From an uncultured Acetatifactor sp. (GTDB lineage: Bacteria; Bacillota; Clostridia; Lachnospirales; Lachnospiraceae), in assembly GCA_910577235.1 (NCBI GenBank), contig CAJTMX010000020.1, positions 18,585 through 82,584 on the forward strand: 64,000 bases of DNA, read 5' to 3'. The position numbers were made by a program, and so were the translations under genes. Shown here piece after piece: positions 17,804-27,374 of the stretch; positions within the stretch are counted from its first letter, which is position 1, and the number at the start of each line of letters is the position of its first letter. The notes under the pieces are model-generated. The model did no database searches and had not been told where the DNA came from. It saw only the letters and a list, made by a program, of their open reading frames with translations.

Positions 17804-18879
17804 AGAAAAAAGTACTGGTGGTTGACGACTCTGCACTCATGAGAAGAGTCCTGTGTGATATAATAGACAGTGACGAAAGGTTCGTGGTTGCCGACCGTGC
17901 GAGGGACGGCGCGGAAGCACTGGAATTGCTGAAAAACAACAGCTATGACGTGGTAGTTCTGGATGTGAATATGCCCAAGATGAACGGGTTGCAGCTTTTG
18001 TATGAACTGCGCAAATCCAAGATTTCTGCACGGATCATGATGGCCAGCACAGACACCAAGGACGGAGCCAGAACTACGCTGGACGCGCTGGAACTGGGTG
18101 CCATGGATTTTGTACATAAGCCGGACAACGCGGTGAGCTGCCGGGCACAGGATTTTAAGCAGGAGTTTTTGGGGACTCTGGCGGGTGTGGCGGAAAGCCG
18201 TCTTCCCGCGTTGGAAAACAAGGCTCCCAAGCAGGAAGTGCGCACCACCACCCGCAAGATCGTTGAGATCGCCAAAAAACACGGGACGGGCATGAACGGC
18301 AAAAAGATCGTTGCCATTGCCAGTTCTACAGGAGGTCCAAAATCTTTGCAGGCTGTGATCCCCAGATTACCGGCTGAATTGCAGGCACCGGTGCTGGTGG
18401 TACAGCATATGCCCAAAGGTTTTACCGCTTCTCTGGCAGACCGTCTGGACTGTCTGGGGGAGATCCGGGTGAAAGAAGCGGAGGAGGGGGATGAATTGCA
18501 GAACGGCTCGGTCTACCTGTCCATGGGCGGTATTCATATGAACGCCAGACCTGCGGCAGCCGGGAAAACGGTGATCCATTACTCCGATGAACCCAGCAGA
18601 GAAGGCGTAAAGCCCTGCGCCAACTATATGTATGAATCCCTGATGGAATGCGGATACGACGAGATCATATGTGTGGTGCTCACGGGAATGGGCGCGGACG
18701 GAACGGAAGGCATCAGGAACCTGAAATCAAAGAAAAAGGTACATGTAATCGCACAGGATCAGGAGACCAGCGTGGTGTACGGTATGCCCAGGAGCATAGC
18801 GAAAGCAGGTCTCGCCGATCAGATCGTGCCGCTGGAACAAATCGCACAGGAGATCATACTAAACGTGGGGGTAAAATGA
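17800..18879 (+). CDS. cheB: Chemotaxis methylesterase/deamidase CheB
   Basis: Demethylates chemoreceptors for adaptation. The receiver domain (about 1-120) has VVDDSALMRR, phospho-acceptor Asp in VVLDVNMPKMNG and the Lys in DFVHKPD. The C-terminal esterase (about 165-355) has the catalytic Ser in IASSTGGPKSLQ, His in VVQHMPKGFTASLADRLD and Asp in MGADGTEG. Length 359 aa. No cheR methyltransferase gene is present in the window, so the partner must be elsewhere. Confidence 0.96.
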   Translation: MKKKVLVVDDSALMRRVLCDIIDSDERFVVADRARDGAEALELLKNNSYDVVVLDVNMPKMNGLQLLYELRKSKISARIMMASTDTKDGARTTLDALELGAMDFVHKPDNAVSCRAQDFKQEFLGTLAGVAESRLPALENKAPKQEVRTTTRKIVEIAKKHGTGMNGKKIVAIASSTGGPKSLQAVIPRLPAELQAPVLVVQHMPKGFTASLADRLDCLGEIRVKEAEEGDELQNGSVYLSMGGIHMNARPAAAGKTVIHYSDEPSREGVKPCANYMYESLMECGYDEIICVVLTGMGADGTEGIRNLKSKKKVHVIAQDQETSVVYGMPRSIAKAGLADQIVPLEQIAQEIILNVGVK

Positions 18880-18880
18880 T

Positions 18881-20998
18881 ATGGACATAAGCCAGTATCT
18901 AGATATTTTCATTGATGAAAGTAATGAGCATTTACAGAATCTGAATACCCAGATCCTGAATCTGGAATCAGACCCGGAAAACATGGATACGATCAACGAG
19001 ATCTTCCGGGCCGCCCATTCCCTGAAGGGTATGGCCGGAACCATGGGCTACAAGCGTATGCAGACGCTGACCCATGATATGGAGAACGTATTCTCTGAAG
19101 TCCGCAACGGTAATATCAAGGTCAGTCCGAATATGGTGGATATTCTCTTTCAGTGTCTGGACGCGCTGGATGAGTATGTGAATAACGTCAAGGAATCCGC
19201 AGACGAGGGCTCCAATGAAAATGAACCTCTGATACGGCAGTTAAACGCTGTGCTGAGCGGGTCGGATAAGGCAAAGGACAGCGCTCCTGCGGAGCCCAAG
19301 GAAAAAAGCGCGGATAACGGCGACGGCCGCAAATGGCTGGAGATCCAGTTGGATTCCGCCCAGCAGCATGTGATCACGGCGGCGACCCAGCAGGGTAAAA
19401 ACGTGTACGGTCTGACTGTCACTGTGCAGGAGAGCTGTATCTTGAAGGCGGCCAGGGCATTTCTGGTGTTTAAGGCCGTGGAGGAATTGGGTGAGATCAT
19501 TGTCTCCAATCCATCCGCGCAGGATGTGGAGGATGAGAAGTTCGATCTGGATTTCAGTCTGATCGTCATATCGGATGAGGACATTGAGACTTTGAAAACC
19601 GCGGCCGCCAATGTGTCGGAGATCGCATCGGCCATGGGCGAACCCATTGTCCTTGCCAATATGAGTGTAAAGGATAAGTACGGAGATGAAACGGCTGCGC
19701 CGGAACCGGAGTCTCAGACTCCTGCGGAGCCTGCCGCGCAGACAGCTACCCAGGCTACCGCGGATACCGCGGCGACGGATACCGCGGCTAAGCCTGCTGC
19801 GGCACCTAAGACAAATGATAAGAAACAGACTCCGGGCAAGCCGGTAGTAAACCGTACGGTGCGCGTGGATATTGAAAAACTGGATGTACTGATGAATCTG
19901 GTGAGCGAGCTGATCATAGCCAAAAACTCTCTGGTGTCCGTTTCCAACCAGGTGCAGGGACAGAATCAGGGTGTCAACGAACAGATCGAATATCTGGAGA
20001 ATGTGACCACCAATCTGCATGAATCCGTCATGAAGGTAAGGATGGTTCCCATTGAGAGCGTGGTGAGCAAATTCCCCAGAATGATTCGCGACCTGTCCAA
20101 GAAACTGGATAAAAAGATGGAACTGTATATGACAGGCGAGGAGACCGAGTTGGACCGCACGGTGGTGGACGAGATCGGCGATCCGCTGATGCATCTGCTG
20201 CGCAATTCCGCCGATCACGGACTGGAATCCGCCGAGTTACGCGCCCAGAGAGGCAAGCCTGCAGTGGGCTCCATCTTCCTGGATGCCTATCAGGACGGCA
20301 ATAACGTTGTGATCGAAGTGCGGGACGACGGCAACGGCATAGATGTGGAGAGAGTGAAGGAAAAGGCTCTGGAGAGGGAGGCTATCACGCCGGAGCAGGC
20401 TGCCAATATGTCGGATAAGGAGATTATCGATCTGCTGTTCCTACCCAGCTTTTCCACGGCAAAAAAGGTTACGGACGTGTCGGGACGCGGTGTGGGCCTG
20501 GATGTGGTGAAGTCCAAGATCGAGGCTTTGAGCGGCGAGGTTGAGGTTAAGAGCAAGCTGGGAGAAGGCAGTACATGGACGATCCGGCTGCCCTTGACGT
20601 TGGCTATCATTCAGGCGTTGATGGTAGTGGTCGGCGGAGAGAAATATGCCATATCGCTGGGAACGATCCAGACCATCGAGGATATCGATCCTGAGGAAAT
20701 CAAGTTGGTACAGAACAAGGAAGTGATTCACTTAAGAGGAACGGTCATCCCTCTGATCCGTCTGTCCAATGTGCTGGATGTGGAAAGCACCAAGTCTCCC
20801 GAGGAGCATTTGATGGTTGTCATCGTGAAAAAGGGAGATAAGCTGGCGGGTCTGGTGATTGACGATATGATCGGTCAGCAGGAGATCGTTATCAAGTCCC
20901 TGGGAAAATATATCAAGCAATGCAAATTTATCAGCGGCGCAACGATTCTGGGAGACGGTGAGGTGGCGCTGATACTGGATGCCAACGCGCTTATATAG
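18881..20998 (+). CDS. cheA: Chemotaxis histidine kinase CheA
   Basis: The sensor kinase of the chemotaxis array. P1: phospho-acceptor His46 in FRAAHSLKGMAGTMGY. P2: about 145-265, the CheY/CheB-binding region. A Pro/Ala/Thr-rich linker (about 270-315) follows. P3 dimerisation is about 320-385. P4 kinase: N-box HLLRNSADHGLES, G1 DDGNGID, G2 SGRGVGLDVVKSKIE. P5 is CheW-like at the C-terminus. Length 705 aa. It starts two bases after the cheB stop. All catalytic elements look intact. Confidence 0.97.
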   Translation: MDISQYLDIFIDESNEHLQNLNTQILNLESDPENMDTINEIFRAAHSLKGMAGTMGYKRMQTLTHDMENVFSEVRNGNIKVSPNMVDILFQCLDALDEYVNNVKESADEGSNENEPLIRQLNAVLSGSDKAKDSAPAEPKEKSADNGDGRKWLEIQLDSAQQHVITAATQQGKNVYGLTVTVQESCILKAARAFLVFKAVEELGEIIVSNPSAQDVEDEKFDLDFSLIVISDEDIETLKTAAANVSEIASAMGEPIVLANMSVKDKYGDETAAPEPESQTPAEPAAQTATQATADTAATDTAAKPAAAPKTNDKKQTPGKPVVNRTVRVDIEKLDVLMNLVSELIIAKNSLVSVSNQVQGQNQGVNEQIEYLENVTTNLHESVMKVRMVPIESVVSKFPRMIRDLSKKLDKKMELYMTGEETELDRTVVDEIGDPLMHLLRNSADHGLESAELRAQRGKPAVGSIFLDAYQDGNNVVIEVRDDGNGIDVERVKEKALEREAITPEQAANMSDKEIIDLLFLPSFSTAKKVTDVSGRGVGLDVVKSKIEALSGEVEVKSKLGEGSTWTIRLPLTLAIIQALMVVVGGEKYAISLGTIQTIEDIDPEEIKLVQNKEVIHLRGTVIPLIRLSNVLDVESTKSPEEHLMVVIVKKGDKLAGLVIDDMIGQQEIVIKSLGKYIKQCKFISGATILGDGEVALILDANALI

Positions 20999-21041
20999 GA
21001 GAGACGATTGCCCGTCAGGCGGGCGGATGGGAGCTGACGAT

Positions 21042-21518
21042 ATGGAAGAGTTAAAAGTAATGGAGAATAACGATGTGGCGATGACCCAGCAGTATATCGT
21101 AGTGCGTCTGGGCGAAGAACAGTATGGTGTGGACATCCGCTATATTGACAATATTGTGAGAATGCAGAAGATCACCCGGGTACCTAAGGTGGCGCCCTAT
21201 CTAAAGGGAGTTATCAATCTGCGGGGCGAGGTGATCCCGATCATGAGTCTGCGCCTGAAAATGTTTCTGCCGCAGGATGAGATCACCAAGGCCACCCGCA
21301 TCATTATTTTGAAACTGGAGCAATATGGGAGTATAGGTGTCATAGTGGACGAAGTGAAGGAAGTTGTGACGCTGGATGAGGAGCATATCGAGAAGGTTGC
21401 CTATGATTCCAAGGAAGAGCGCCTAAATTTTCTGGGCGGCATCGGCAAGTATGACGGCGGCCTGATCTCCCTGCTGGATTTCAATCTGGTGATGCAGGAA
21501 AGAGACAATGTGTTGTAG
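21042..21518 (+). CDS. cheW: Chemotaxis coupling protein CheW
   Basis: Links chemoreceptors to CheA. The conserved pattern QYIVVRLGEEQYGVDIRYID, then YLKGVINLRGEVIPIMSLR, and the C-terminal GSIGVIVDEVKEV match CheW. The frame is open back into cheA, with possible ATGs at 21027, 21042 and 21060. I chose 21042, preceded by GGGAG about nine bases upstream; the true start is uncertain by a few codons. A short hairpin GCCCG/CGGGC at 21010-21024 separates the cheA stop from the start. About 158 aa. Confidence 0.93.
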   Translation: MEELKVMENNDVAMTQQYIVVRLGEEQYGVDIRYIDNIVRMQKITRVPKVAPYLKGVINLRGEVIPIMSLRLKMFLPQDEITKATRIIILKLEQYGSIGVIVDEVKEVVTLDEEHIEKVAYDSKEERLNFLGGIGKYDGGLISLLDFNLVMQERDNVL

Positions 21519-21542
21519 ACAGAGTATGCGAGGAGATAACTT

Positions 21543-22160
21543 ATGCCAGAGATGAGTTTGGAACATGTAACAAGCAATTATTTGGACGTACTGCGCGAGA
21601 TCGGTAATATTGGAGCCGGCAATGCCATGACCGCGCTCTCCCAGATGCTGCAGAGCAAGATAGACATGCAGGTTCCTCAGGTGCGGCTGCTGGAGTTCTC
21701 CGAAGTGGGGGCCATGGTAGGCGGCGAGGAACAGCTGATGGTGGGCGTACTCCTGGGAGTGGAGGGCGATATTACCGGCAGTATCATGTTTTTGGTGGAA
21801 TTGGAAGCCGCCAAGGGACTGGTGAAAAAGATGATGATGGGATATGATTCCGGCCAGCAGGGACTGGACGAGATGGAGACCTCGGCCATGATGGAACTGA
21901 GTAATATTATCACGGGCGCCTATCTGAATTCTTTGGCCACATTGACCAATTTGTGCATATATCCGACACCGCCGAGTCTGACCGTGGATATGGCGGGCGC
22001 GATTCTGAGCGTACCGGCCATAATGTTTGGCGAGCTGGGAGACAATATCTTGATGATTCAGTCTCGATTCTTTGATGAAGTTGAGGTAGACGGGTATTTC
22101 ATATTGATTCCGGATATACCTTCTTATCAAAAGATTCTGTCAGCACTGGGAATGGTATAG
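21543..22160 (+). CDS. cheC: CheY-P phosphatase CheC
   Basis: Dephosphorylates CheY-P, stimulated by CheD. The two pseudo-repeated active-site helices are visible: EIGNIGAGNAMTALSQML near residue 20 and ELSNIITGAYLNSLA near residue 120, each with the family E..N pair. Length 205 aa. It precedes cheD, its regulator. Confidence 0.94.
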   Translation: MPEMSLEHVTSNYLDVLREIGNIGAGNAMTALSQMLQSKIDMQVPQVRLLEFSEVGAMVGGEEQLMVGVLLGVEGDITGSIMFLVELEAAKGLVKKMMMGYDSGQQGLDEMETSAMMELSNIITGAYLNSLATLTNLCIYPTPPSLTVDMAGAILSVPAIMFGELGDNILMIQSRFFDEVEVDGYFILIPDIPSYQKILSALGMV

Positions 22161-22188
22161 GGCTAATACAAGGGGGCGAAATGTACGG

Positions 22189-22674
22189 ATGGGTAATATC
22201 ATTACAGTAGGCATGGCGGATTTAAAGACCTGTAAAAGTCCGGACGGCCTGATCACACTGGGACTCGGATCATGTATCGGAATCGCTATCAGAGATCCCA
22301 AAACAGGAATCGGTGGATTGGCGCATATAATGCTGCCAGACAGCACGGCGATCCGGGGCAATCAGAATATAGCGAAGTTTGCGGATACCGGTATTGTAGA
22401 GCTGGTGCGCCAGATGGAAAAGCTGGGTGCTTTGAGAACCCGGATGGTGGCAAAGATAGCGGGAGGAGCCACCATGTTCCAGTCCATGAGCAAAAATGAC
22501 TTGATGAATGTGGGGGAGCGCAATGCCGCCGCATCCAAGGCGGTTCTGAAAGCTCTGAATATTCCTTTGTTGGCGTCGGATACAGGGGCCAACTATGGGC
22601 GGACCGTCACTTTTTTCCCGGAGACAGGAGATTTTCATATTCGGGCAGTGGGCAGGAACGAGACGATCATATAA
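22189..22674 (+). CDS. cheD: Chemoreceptor glutamine deamidase CheD
   Basis: Deamidates receptor glutamines and binds CheC. The catalytic Cys lies in TLGLGSCIGIAIRD, followed by His in GLAHIMLPDS, and the conserved Thr-containing region later; KIAGGATMF is also typical. Length 161 aa, normal. A start at ATG 22189 after GGGGGCG. Confidence 0.95.
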   Translation: MGNIITVGMADLKTCKSPDGLITLGLGSCIGIAIRDPKTGIGGLAHIMLPDSTAIRGNQNIAKFADTGIVELVRQMEKLGALRTRMVAKIAGGATMFQSMSKNDLMNVGERNAAASKAVLKALNIPLLASDTGANYGRTVTFFPETGDFHIRAVGRNETII

Positions 22675-22738
22675 GCGCTGAGCGTTGAGATTAGGAACGT
22701 ACCGCAGATGAACCTGTGATGCGTGTAGTGAGGTAACT

Positions 22739-23002
22739 ATGAAGAGAAAATTAATACCGGTAATTATGATGCTGGTGTCAGGAGTTATCAGCTGTCTGTT
22801 TACCATGGCCCGGGGAGAAAGCCTGTTGTACAGAATGACGGCTCTTCTTGGGTCCATGTTGCTGTTTTACGGTCTTGGATGCGTATTGTGCAGCGTATTG
22901 AACTATTTTGAAAGAGTGAATGAGGAAAGACTGGCGGCAGAGGCGGTTCTGTCCGAGGAGGAGTCTGCCGGGAACGAGGCGGAGGCAGTGACGACGGAAT
23001 AA
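22739..23002 (+). CDS. Small membrane protein of the che-sigD region, function unknown
   Basis: An 87 aa protein with two hydrophobic segments (about residues 6-24 and 33-55) and an acidic C-terminal tail (EEESAGNEAEAVTTE). I do not recognise a characterised family. It is placed between cheD and sigD, where other Clostridia carry small genes of this kind, and has a plausible start after GAGGTAACT. A role in motility is inferred only from the operon. Confidence 0.72.
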   Translation: MKRKLIPVIMMLVSGVISCLFTMARGESLLYRMTALLGSMLLFYGLGCVLCSVLNYFERVNEERLAAEAVLSEEESAGNEAEAVTTE

Positions 23003-23045
23003 GGACATGGGATGAGCAGCGAGGGAATACAGAAAGGAGAGTGCC

Positions 23046-23819
23046 ATGGACGAGGCGGGCAGAAAAAAGCTCTGGGACGAATACATGAAAACCCGGGCCG
23101 CGGAACTTCGGGAAAAGATCATTCTGGAATATGCGCCATTGGTTAAGACGGTGGCCGGAAGATTGAGCATGTATCTCGGTTATAATGTGGAATATGACGA
23201 CCTGGTCAGTTATGGCATATTCGGATTGATCGATGCCATTGACAAGTTCGACACTCTCAAGGAAGTTAAATTTGAAACTTACGCCAGTCTTAGGATCAGA
23301 GGGTCCATATTGGACCAGATCCGCAAGATGGACTGGATTCCCAGAACCATTCGGCAAAAACAGAAACAGATCGATGCGGTGATCCGGCAGATTGAGACGG
23401 AGACCGGGAGAAGCGCCACCGATGAGGAGATCGCGCAGGGGCTGGGAATTACCGATGACGAATATGTAGACTGGCAGTCTCAGATGAAGATCACGGGGCT
23501 GGTGTCTCTGAACGAATATATCGAACAGGGCAGCGAGATATCTCAGGACAATGGCCAGCACACAGCGGCCAGATTTGTAAGTCCGGAGGAAAATGTGGAG
23601 AAACAGGAACTGGCGCTGGTATTGGGTGAGGCGCTGGAACTGTTGACGGAGAAAGAGAAAAAAGTCATTACCCTCTATTATTATGAGGACTTAACGCTAA
23701 AGGAGATCAGTAATGTGCTGGAGGTCTCGGAGTCCCGGATCTCCCAGCTGCATACCCGGGCGTTGCAGAAAATGAAGACGAAGATGGGAAATTATATGGG
23801 CATACTGAGGGATCGTTAG
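23046..23819 (+). CDS. sigD: RNA polymerase sigma factor for flagellar genes (sigma-28, SigD/FliA)
   Basis: Directs transcription of late flagellar and chemotaxis genes. Region 2 is visible (VEYDDLVSYGIFGLIDAIDK, then KFETYASLRIRGSILDQIR), region 3 around residues 105-165, and region 4 with the helix-turn-helix LTLKEISNVLEVSESRISQL near the C-terminus. Length 257 aa. AAAGGAGAGTGCC precedes the ATG. Being near the 3' end of the operon, its level reports operon completion, as in Bacillus. No flgM gene is in the window. Confidence 0.96.
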   Translation: MDEAGRKKLWDEYMKTRAAELREKIILEYAPLVKTVAGRLSMYLGYNVEYDDLVSYGIFGLIDAIDKFDTLKEVKFETYASLRIRGSILDQIRKMDWIPRTIRQKQKQIDAVIRQIETETGRSATDEEIAQGLGITDDEYVDWQSQMKITGLVSLNEYIEQGSEISQDNGQHTAARFVSPEENVEKQELALVLGEALELLTEKEKKVITLYYYEDLTLKEISNVLEVSESRISQLHTRALQKMKTKMGNYMGILRDR

Positions 23820-23851
23820 GTATAACACCCAAAAGCATGACGGAGGTAGAT

Positions 23852-25441
23852 ATGGCTGTTAACGGCTATTTTCAATTGGTGAATATCCCCAGCGGATTTG
23901 GGATAAAATGTATGCCGCCACAGGACGGCGGGGAACCGGTACTGATAAACGAGATGTCGGATTATCTGGGGGCACGCAATATAACCTGTGATATCGCCCA
24001 GCTGAAAAAAGCGGCCGAGGCGGATTCGGAGCAGATTATAAGACTGGGCACAGGCAGCTGCCCTCCTGAGCAGGAAAGCTATAGTCTGGAGATCAGCGAG
24101 GACTCCATGACGGCGAAGGTCCGTTTTTACCCGCCCTCCGAGACGGGACAGCGCATGTCTTTGGATGAGTTTGTGAAAGACATGGAATTCAAAAAAATCG
24201 TCTATGGAGTTAACATGGAATTGCTGAGAATGCATTTTGACAGGGGTCATTACTGCGAGACCCTGGTGATCGCGGAGGGAAAACCGCCGCGGCACGGAAA
24301 GGATGCGGAGATCGAATATTTCTTCAATACAGATCCTCGTGCGGTCCCCACACTGAACGAGGACGGCAGCGTGGATTTTTTTAATCTCAATACCATAAAC
24401 CATTGCAGGAAGGGAGATCTGCTGGCGCGGATCATTCCGGAGGATGTGGGAGAAGCCGGATACAATGTGGCCGGCACGCTGATAAAACCCCGGAATGTAA
24501 AACGGGCCAATCTGCGGTACGGCAAGCATGTGGCTCTGTCGGAGGACCATATGTCCATAAGCTCGGAGGTTGACGGATGTGTGAGCCTGGTTGACGGTCA
24601 GGTGTTCGTATCCGATCTCTATGTGGTGGAGAATGTGGATAACAGCACCGGAAATATTGAGTTTGACGGCAGCGTGCAGGTCAACGGTAATGTGTGCTCA
24701 GGATTCAGTGTGAGCGCCGAGGGCAATGTGATTGTTAATGGCGTGGTGGAGGGAGCCGCTATTTATGCCGAGGGAGATATCGTGATCACCCGGGGCATGA
24801 ACGGCATGAACAAGGGGCGTCTGGAGGCCAGCGGCAATATCATAGCTAAATTTTTGGAAAATGCCACCGCCAACGCGGCCGGCTATATATCCGCCGAATC
24901 CATTCTGCACAGTAAGGTAATGGCGGGAACCGAGATCAATGTTACCGGACGGAGAGGATTTATAACCGGCGGGCATGCCTGCGCGGGTTATAAGATCAGC
25001 GCCAAGAATCTGGGAGCCAATATGGGGGCGTCCACTGTGGTGGAAGTGGGGGTCAATCCCCGCATGAAACAGGAGTATCAGGCATTACAGGATGAGTTTC
25101 TGGAGATACAGAAGGTGATAAAGAAGACACAGCCTATCCTGACCTCCTTTGCGGAAAAGCGCGCCAAAGGCGTTCAGTTTACGCCGGAGCAGGTGAAGTA
25201 TATCCGTTCTCTGGTAGTACTTACCGAGGCCAAGAAGGGGGAACTCGAGGAGAAAAACCGAAAATGGGAGGCGCTGCATGCCGCTTTTGAGGTGCAGAAC
25301 GACGCCTTTGTGGAAGTGATGGGGGAGGCGTTCCCCGGCACGGTCATTGTGATAAAAGAGGTCTCCATGTCTCTTCGCAGCAGTTATCAGCACTGCCGGT
25401 TCAAGCGCATCGGAGGGGAAGTCAGGATGCAGGGCCTGTAG
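23852..25441 (+). CDS. FapA family protein (DUF342)
   Basis: A 529 aa cytoplasmic protein with the FapA/DUF342 layout: an N-terminal alpha/beta region, a central run of short beta repeats rich in Gly, Asn and Val (about residues 245-400, e.g. NIEFDGSVQVNGNVCSGF, VNGVVEGAAIYAEGDIVI) that should form a right-handed beta-helix, and a C-terminal coiled coil (about 400-480). FapA-type proteins are linked to cell polarity and flagellar or pili placement in some bacteria; here the role is inferred from position after sigD. The start at ATG 23852 follows CGGAGGTAGAT; ATG 23837 is in frame but lacks such a site. Confidence 0.9.
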   Translation: MAVNGYFQLVNIPSGFGIKCMPPQDGGEPVLINEMSDYLGARNITCDIAQLKKAAEADSEQIIRLGTGSCPPEQESYSLEISEDSMTAKVRFYPPSETGQRMSLDEFVKDMEFKKIVYGVNMELLRMHFDRGHYCETLVIAEGKPPRHGKDAEIEYFFNTDPRAVPTLNEDGSVDFFNLNTINHCRKGDLLARIIPEDVGEAGYNVAGTLIKPRNVKRANLRYGKHVALSEDHMSISSEVDGCVSLVDGQVFVSDLYVVENVDNSTGNIEFDGSVQVNGNVCSGFSVSAEGNVIVNGVVEGAAIYAEGDIVITRGMNGMNKGRLEASGNIIAKFLENATANAAGYISAESILHSKVMAGTEINVTGRRGFITGGHACAGYKISAKNLGANMGASTVVEVGVNPRMKQEYQALQDEFLEIQKVIKKTQPILTSFAEKRAKGVQFTPEQVKYIRSLVVLTEAKKGELEEKNRKWEALHAAFEVQNDAFVEVMGEAFPGTVIVIKEVSMSLRSSYQHCRFKRIGGEVRMQGL

Positions 25442-25540
25442 CGCGGGAAAGCATCCAAGGACGTGCCAGGGAGAGCGTGTCGGCAGGTTCCGGATTCCTG
25501 CGGGATACACGGAGTTATGAACTGAGATGGAGGTGAACGT

Positions 25541-25855
25541 ATGGCTGTTAGCGCGATTCAAAACGCAACGATCGCCAGAGTGCAGGATTTCTCTACGATC
25601 AAGCAGAATGAGGACAACAAGGGATACATGAACCAGGTCAGCATCGGTCAGGACAGGGAGCAGGACGATCAGCAGAAAGCCAGACAGGTGCGTTCCGGTG
25701 AGGAGGCAGACTGGAAGAACAAGAAACAGGACGCCAGGGAAAAAGGGAGCAACGAATATCATGGGGACGGTGGCAAAGGGCGCAGAAAAGCGGAACCTGC
25801 ACAGCAGATGGTGATAAAAGACCGCCCCCGCCAGAGTTTTGACATGAAAGTATAA
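25541..25855 (+). CDS. Hypothetical protein of the distal fla/che operon
   Basis: A 104 aa highly charged, Gln/Lys/Glu-rich soluble protein with little predicted fold; only the N-terminal MAVSAIQNATIARVQDFSTI and the short YMNQVSI stretch look ordered. I recognise no family. GGAGGTGAACGT precedes the ATG, and it lies in line with the operon, so it is likely real. The ordered ends with a disordered middle could suit a chaperone- or export-type partner; this is speculation. Confidence 0.65.
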   Translation: MAVSAIQNATIARVQDFSTIKQNEDNKGYMNQVSIGQDREQDDQQKARQVRSGEEADWKNKKQDAREKGSNEYHGDGGKGRRKAEPAQQMVIKDRPRQSFDMKV

Positions 25856-25900
25856 ACTTTTGCCGGAGCTTGTGGCTTAAGTGGAAGGAATAAGAAAAAT

Positions 25901-26674
25901 ATGAACAGCATGGAAATTGTACTTCTTATCATTGGAGTGGTGGCTTTTGCGGCCAGTTTTTTGATTCCTATGGGCAAGGGGGATTCTCTGGCTCACGACA
26001 GGGAGATGGCCAGAGACGAGATCGGCGACATGGTAGCCAAGGAGTTGGAGAGGATACGCAGCCAAGTGGACGACACGGTGGAAGAGGCCATAGGGTATGC
26101 TATGGAGAAGACAGAGCGCTCTCTGGAGAGAATATCCAATGAAAAGATCATGGCGGTGAACGAATACTCGGAGACCGTATTGCAGCAGATCAATAAGAGT
26201 CATCAGGAGATCATGTTTTTATACGACATGCTCAACACCAAACACGACAATCTGAAAAATACGGCCACGGAGATGGAGAAGAGACTCAAAGAGGCGGAGA
26301 TTGCCAGCAAGGAAGTGGAGGCAGTGACAAGAGAGGCGGAGATGGCGCTGCGCGAAACGGAAGCGGCGACCCAGATGGCACGTCAGGTCGTGACGCCGGC
26401 TTTTCAGGCGCTGCAGGCAGGAGTCATATCAGATGAAGAGATAGATCTTCTGTTGCCGCCGCAGACACCGTCTCTCGAGGAGGAAGATACACCCCAGCCG
26501 CAGCAGGAGTCTCAGGAGCTGCAGGGGGCGGAGAGCTACAGCAATAAAAATGACAGTATTCTGGAGCTGCACCGTCAGGGACGGTCTGATGTGAACATTG
26601 CCAGAGCGCTGGACCTGGGGGTTGGCGAAGTGAAACTGGTTATCGATTTGTTTGAAGGAAGAAATAATTCATGA
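25901..26674 (+). CDS. Membrane-anchored coiled-coil protein (DUF6115-like)
   Basis: A 257 aa protein with one N-terminal membrane helix (about residues 5-22, VLLIIGVVAFAASFLI), a long Glu/Lys/Arg-rich coiled coil (about 30-165), a Pro/Gln-rich linker and a C-terminal helix-turn-helix-like segment (ILELHRQGRSDVNIARALDL). This matches the layout I associate with DUF6115 proteins at the ends of Clostridia flagellar operons. Function unknown. Overlaps the next gene by four bases (ATGA). Confidence 0.75.
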   Translation: MNSMEIVLLIIGVVAFAASFLIPMGKGDSLAHDREMARDEIGDMVAKELERIRSQVDDTVEEAIGYAMEKTERSLERISNEKIMAVNEYSETVLQQINKSHQEIMFLYDMLNTKHDNLKNTATEMEKRLKEAEIASKEVEAVTREAEMALRETEAATQMARQVVTPAFQALQAGVISDEEIDLLLPPQTPSLEEEDTPQPQQESQELQGAESYSNKNDSILELHRQGRSDVNIARALDLGVGEVKLVIDLFEGRNNS

Positions 26675-27369
26675 ATAGAACAAGGCTAAAATATTATTTG
26701 CGGGCTTTGGGCGTAGGTATCGTTGTGACTGCGTTTCTGATGGGATACAGCCAGAAGGGACAGGCCCGGATGACGGACGAGGAAATTCTTCGGAGAGCGG
26801 CAGAATTGGGAATGACAGATCATGAGGGGGTGCTGGCGGAGCTTGCCACAGCCACACCAAAGCCGGACGGACCGGTGTCTGCGGCAGAGCCCACGGCCCA
26901 GCCTGCAGCTACTCCGGAGGCTGGGCCTACAGAGGAGCCGGAGGAGCAATCGTTATCCGGCTCTGCGGCGGATTCCATGGCGGAGCCTGCCGTGGACCCC
27001 ACTGAGGAGCCCACGATTTCCACGGCAGATCCTACAGAGAGCCCCACGGCAGATCCTACAGCCGGTCCCACGGCAAAACCCACGGCAGATCCTACAGCCG
27101 GTCCTACGGCGACTTCCACAGCGAGGCCTACGGAGGCAACTTACCCGGAACAAACGGGAGAGACGGTCACGCTGGTGGTCAACAGAGGCGAGAGCTCCGT
27201 GACGGTCAGCAAAAGTTTACAGGAGCTGGGATTGGTGGAAGATTATAAGGCATACGACCGTTTTTTGTGTGACAACGGATACGATCATTCCATCAGCACC
27301 GGAACCTATGAGATACCGTTGGATGCCTCCGATGAAGATATTGCATGGATCATAACAAAAAAGCGATAA
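26671..27369 (+). CDS. Membrane-anchored protein with a Pro/Thr repeat linker and an MltG-like C-terminal segment
   Basis: A 232 aa protein: an N-terminal signal anchor (about residues 8-26), a short helical segment with MTDEEILRRAAELGM, a 90-residue linker of (D/A/G)PTA-type repeats, and a C-terminal 65-residue domain (VTLVVNRGESSVTVSKSLQE, then TGTYEIPLDASDEDIAWIIT). The last part resembles the LysM-like N-terminal domain of MltG/YceG, but the catalytic transglycosylase domain is absent. It is the last gene of the fla/che run; a promoter for rpsB starts six bases after its stop. A cell-wall role is inferred. Confidence 0.7.
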   Translation: MNRTRLKYYLRALGVGIVVTAFLMGYSQKGQARMTDEEILRRAAELGMTDHEGVLAELATATPKPDGPVSAAEPTAQPAATPEAGPTEEPEEQSLSGSAADSMAEPAVDPTEEPTISTADPTESPTADPTAGPTAKPTADPTAGPTATSTARPTEATYPEQTGETVTLVVNRGESSVTVSKSLQELGLVEDYKAYDRFLCDNGYDHSISTGTYEIPLDASDEDIAWIITKKR

Positions 27370-27374
27370 AAACC

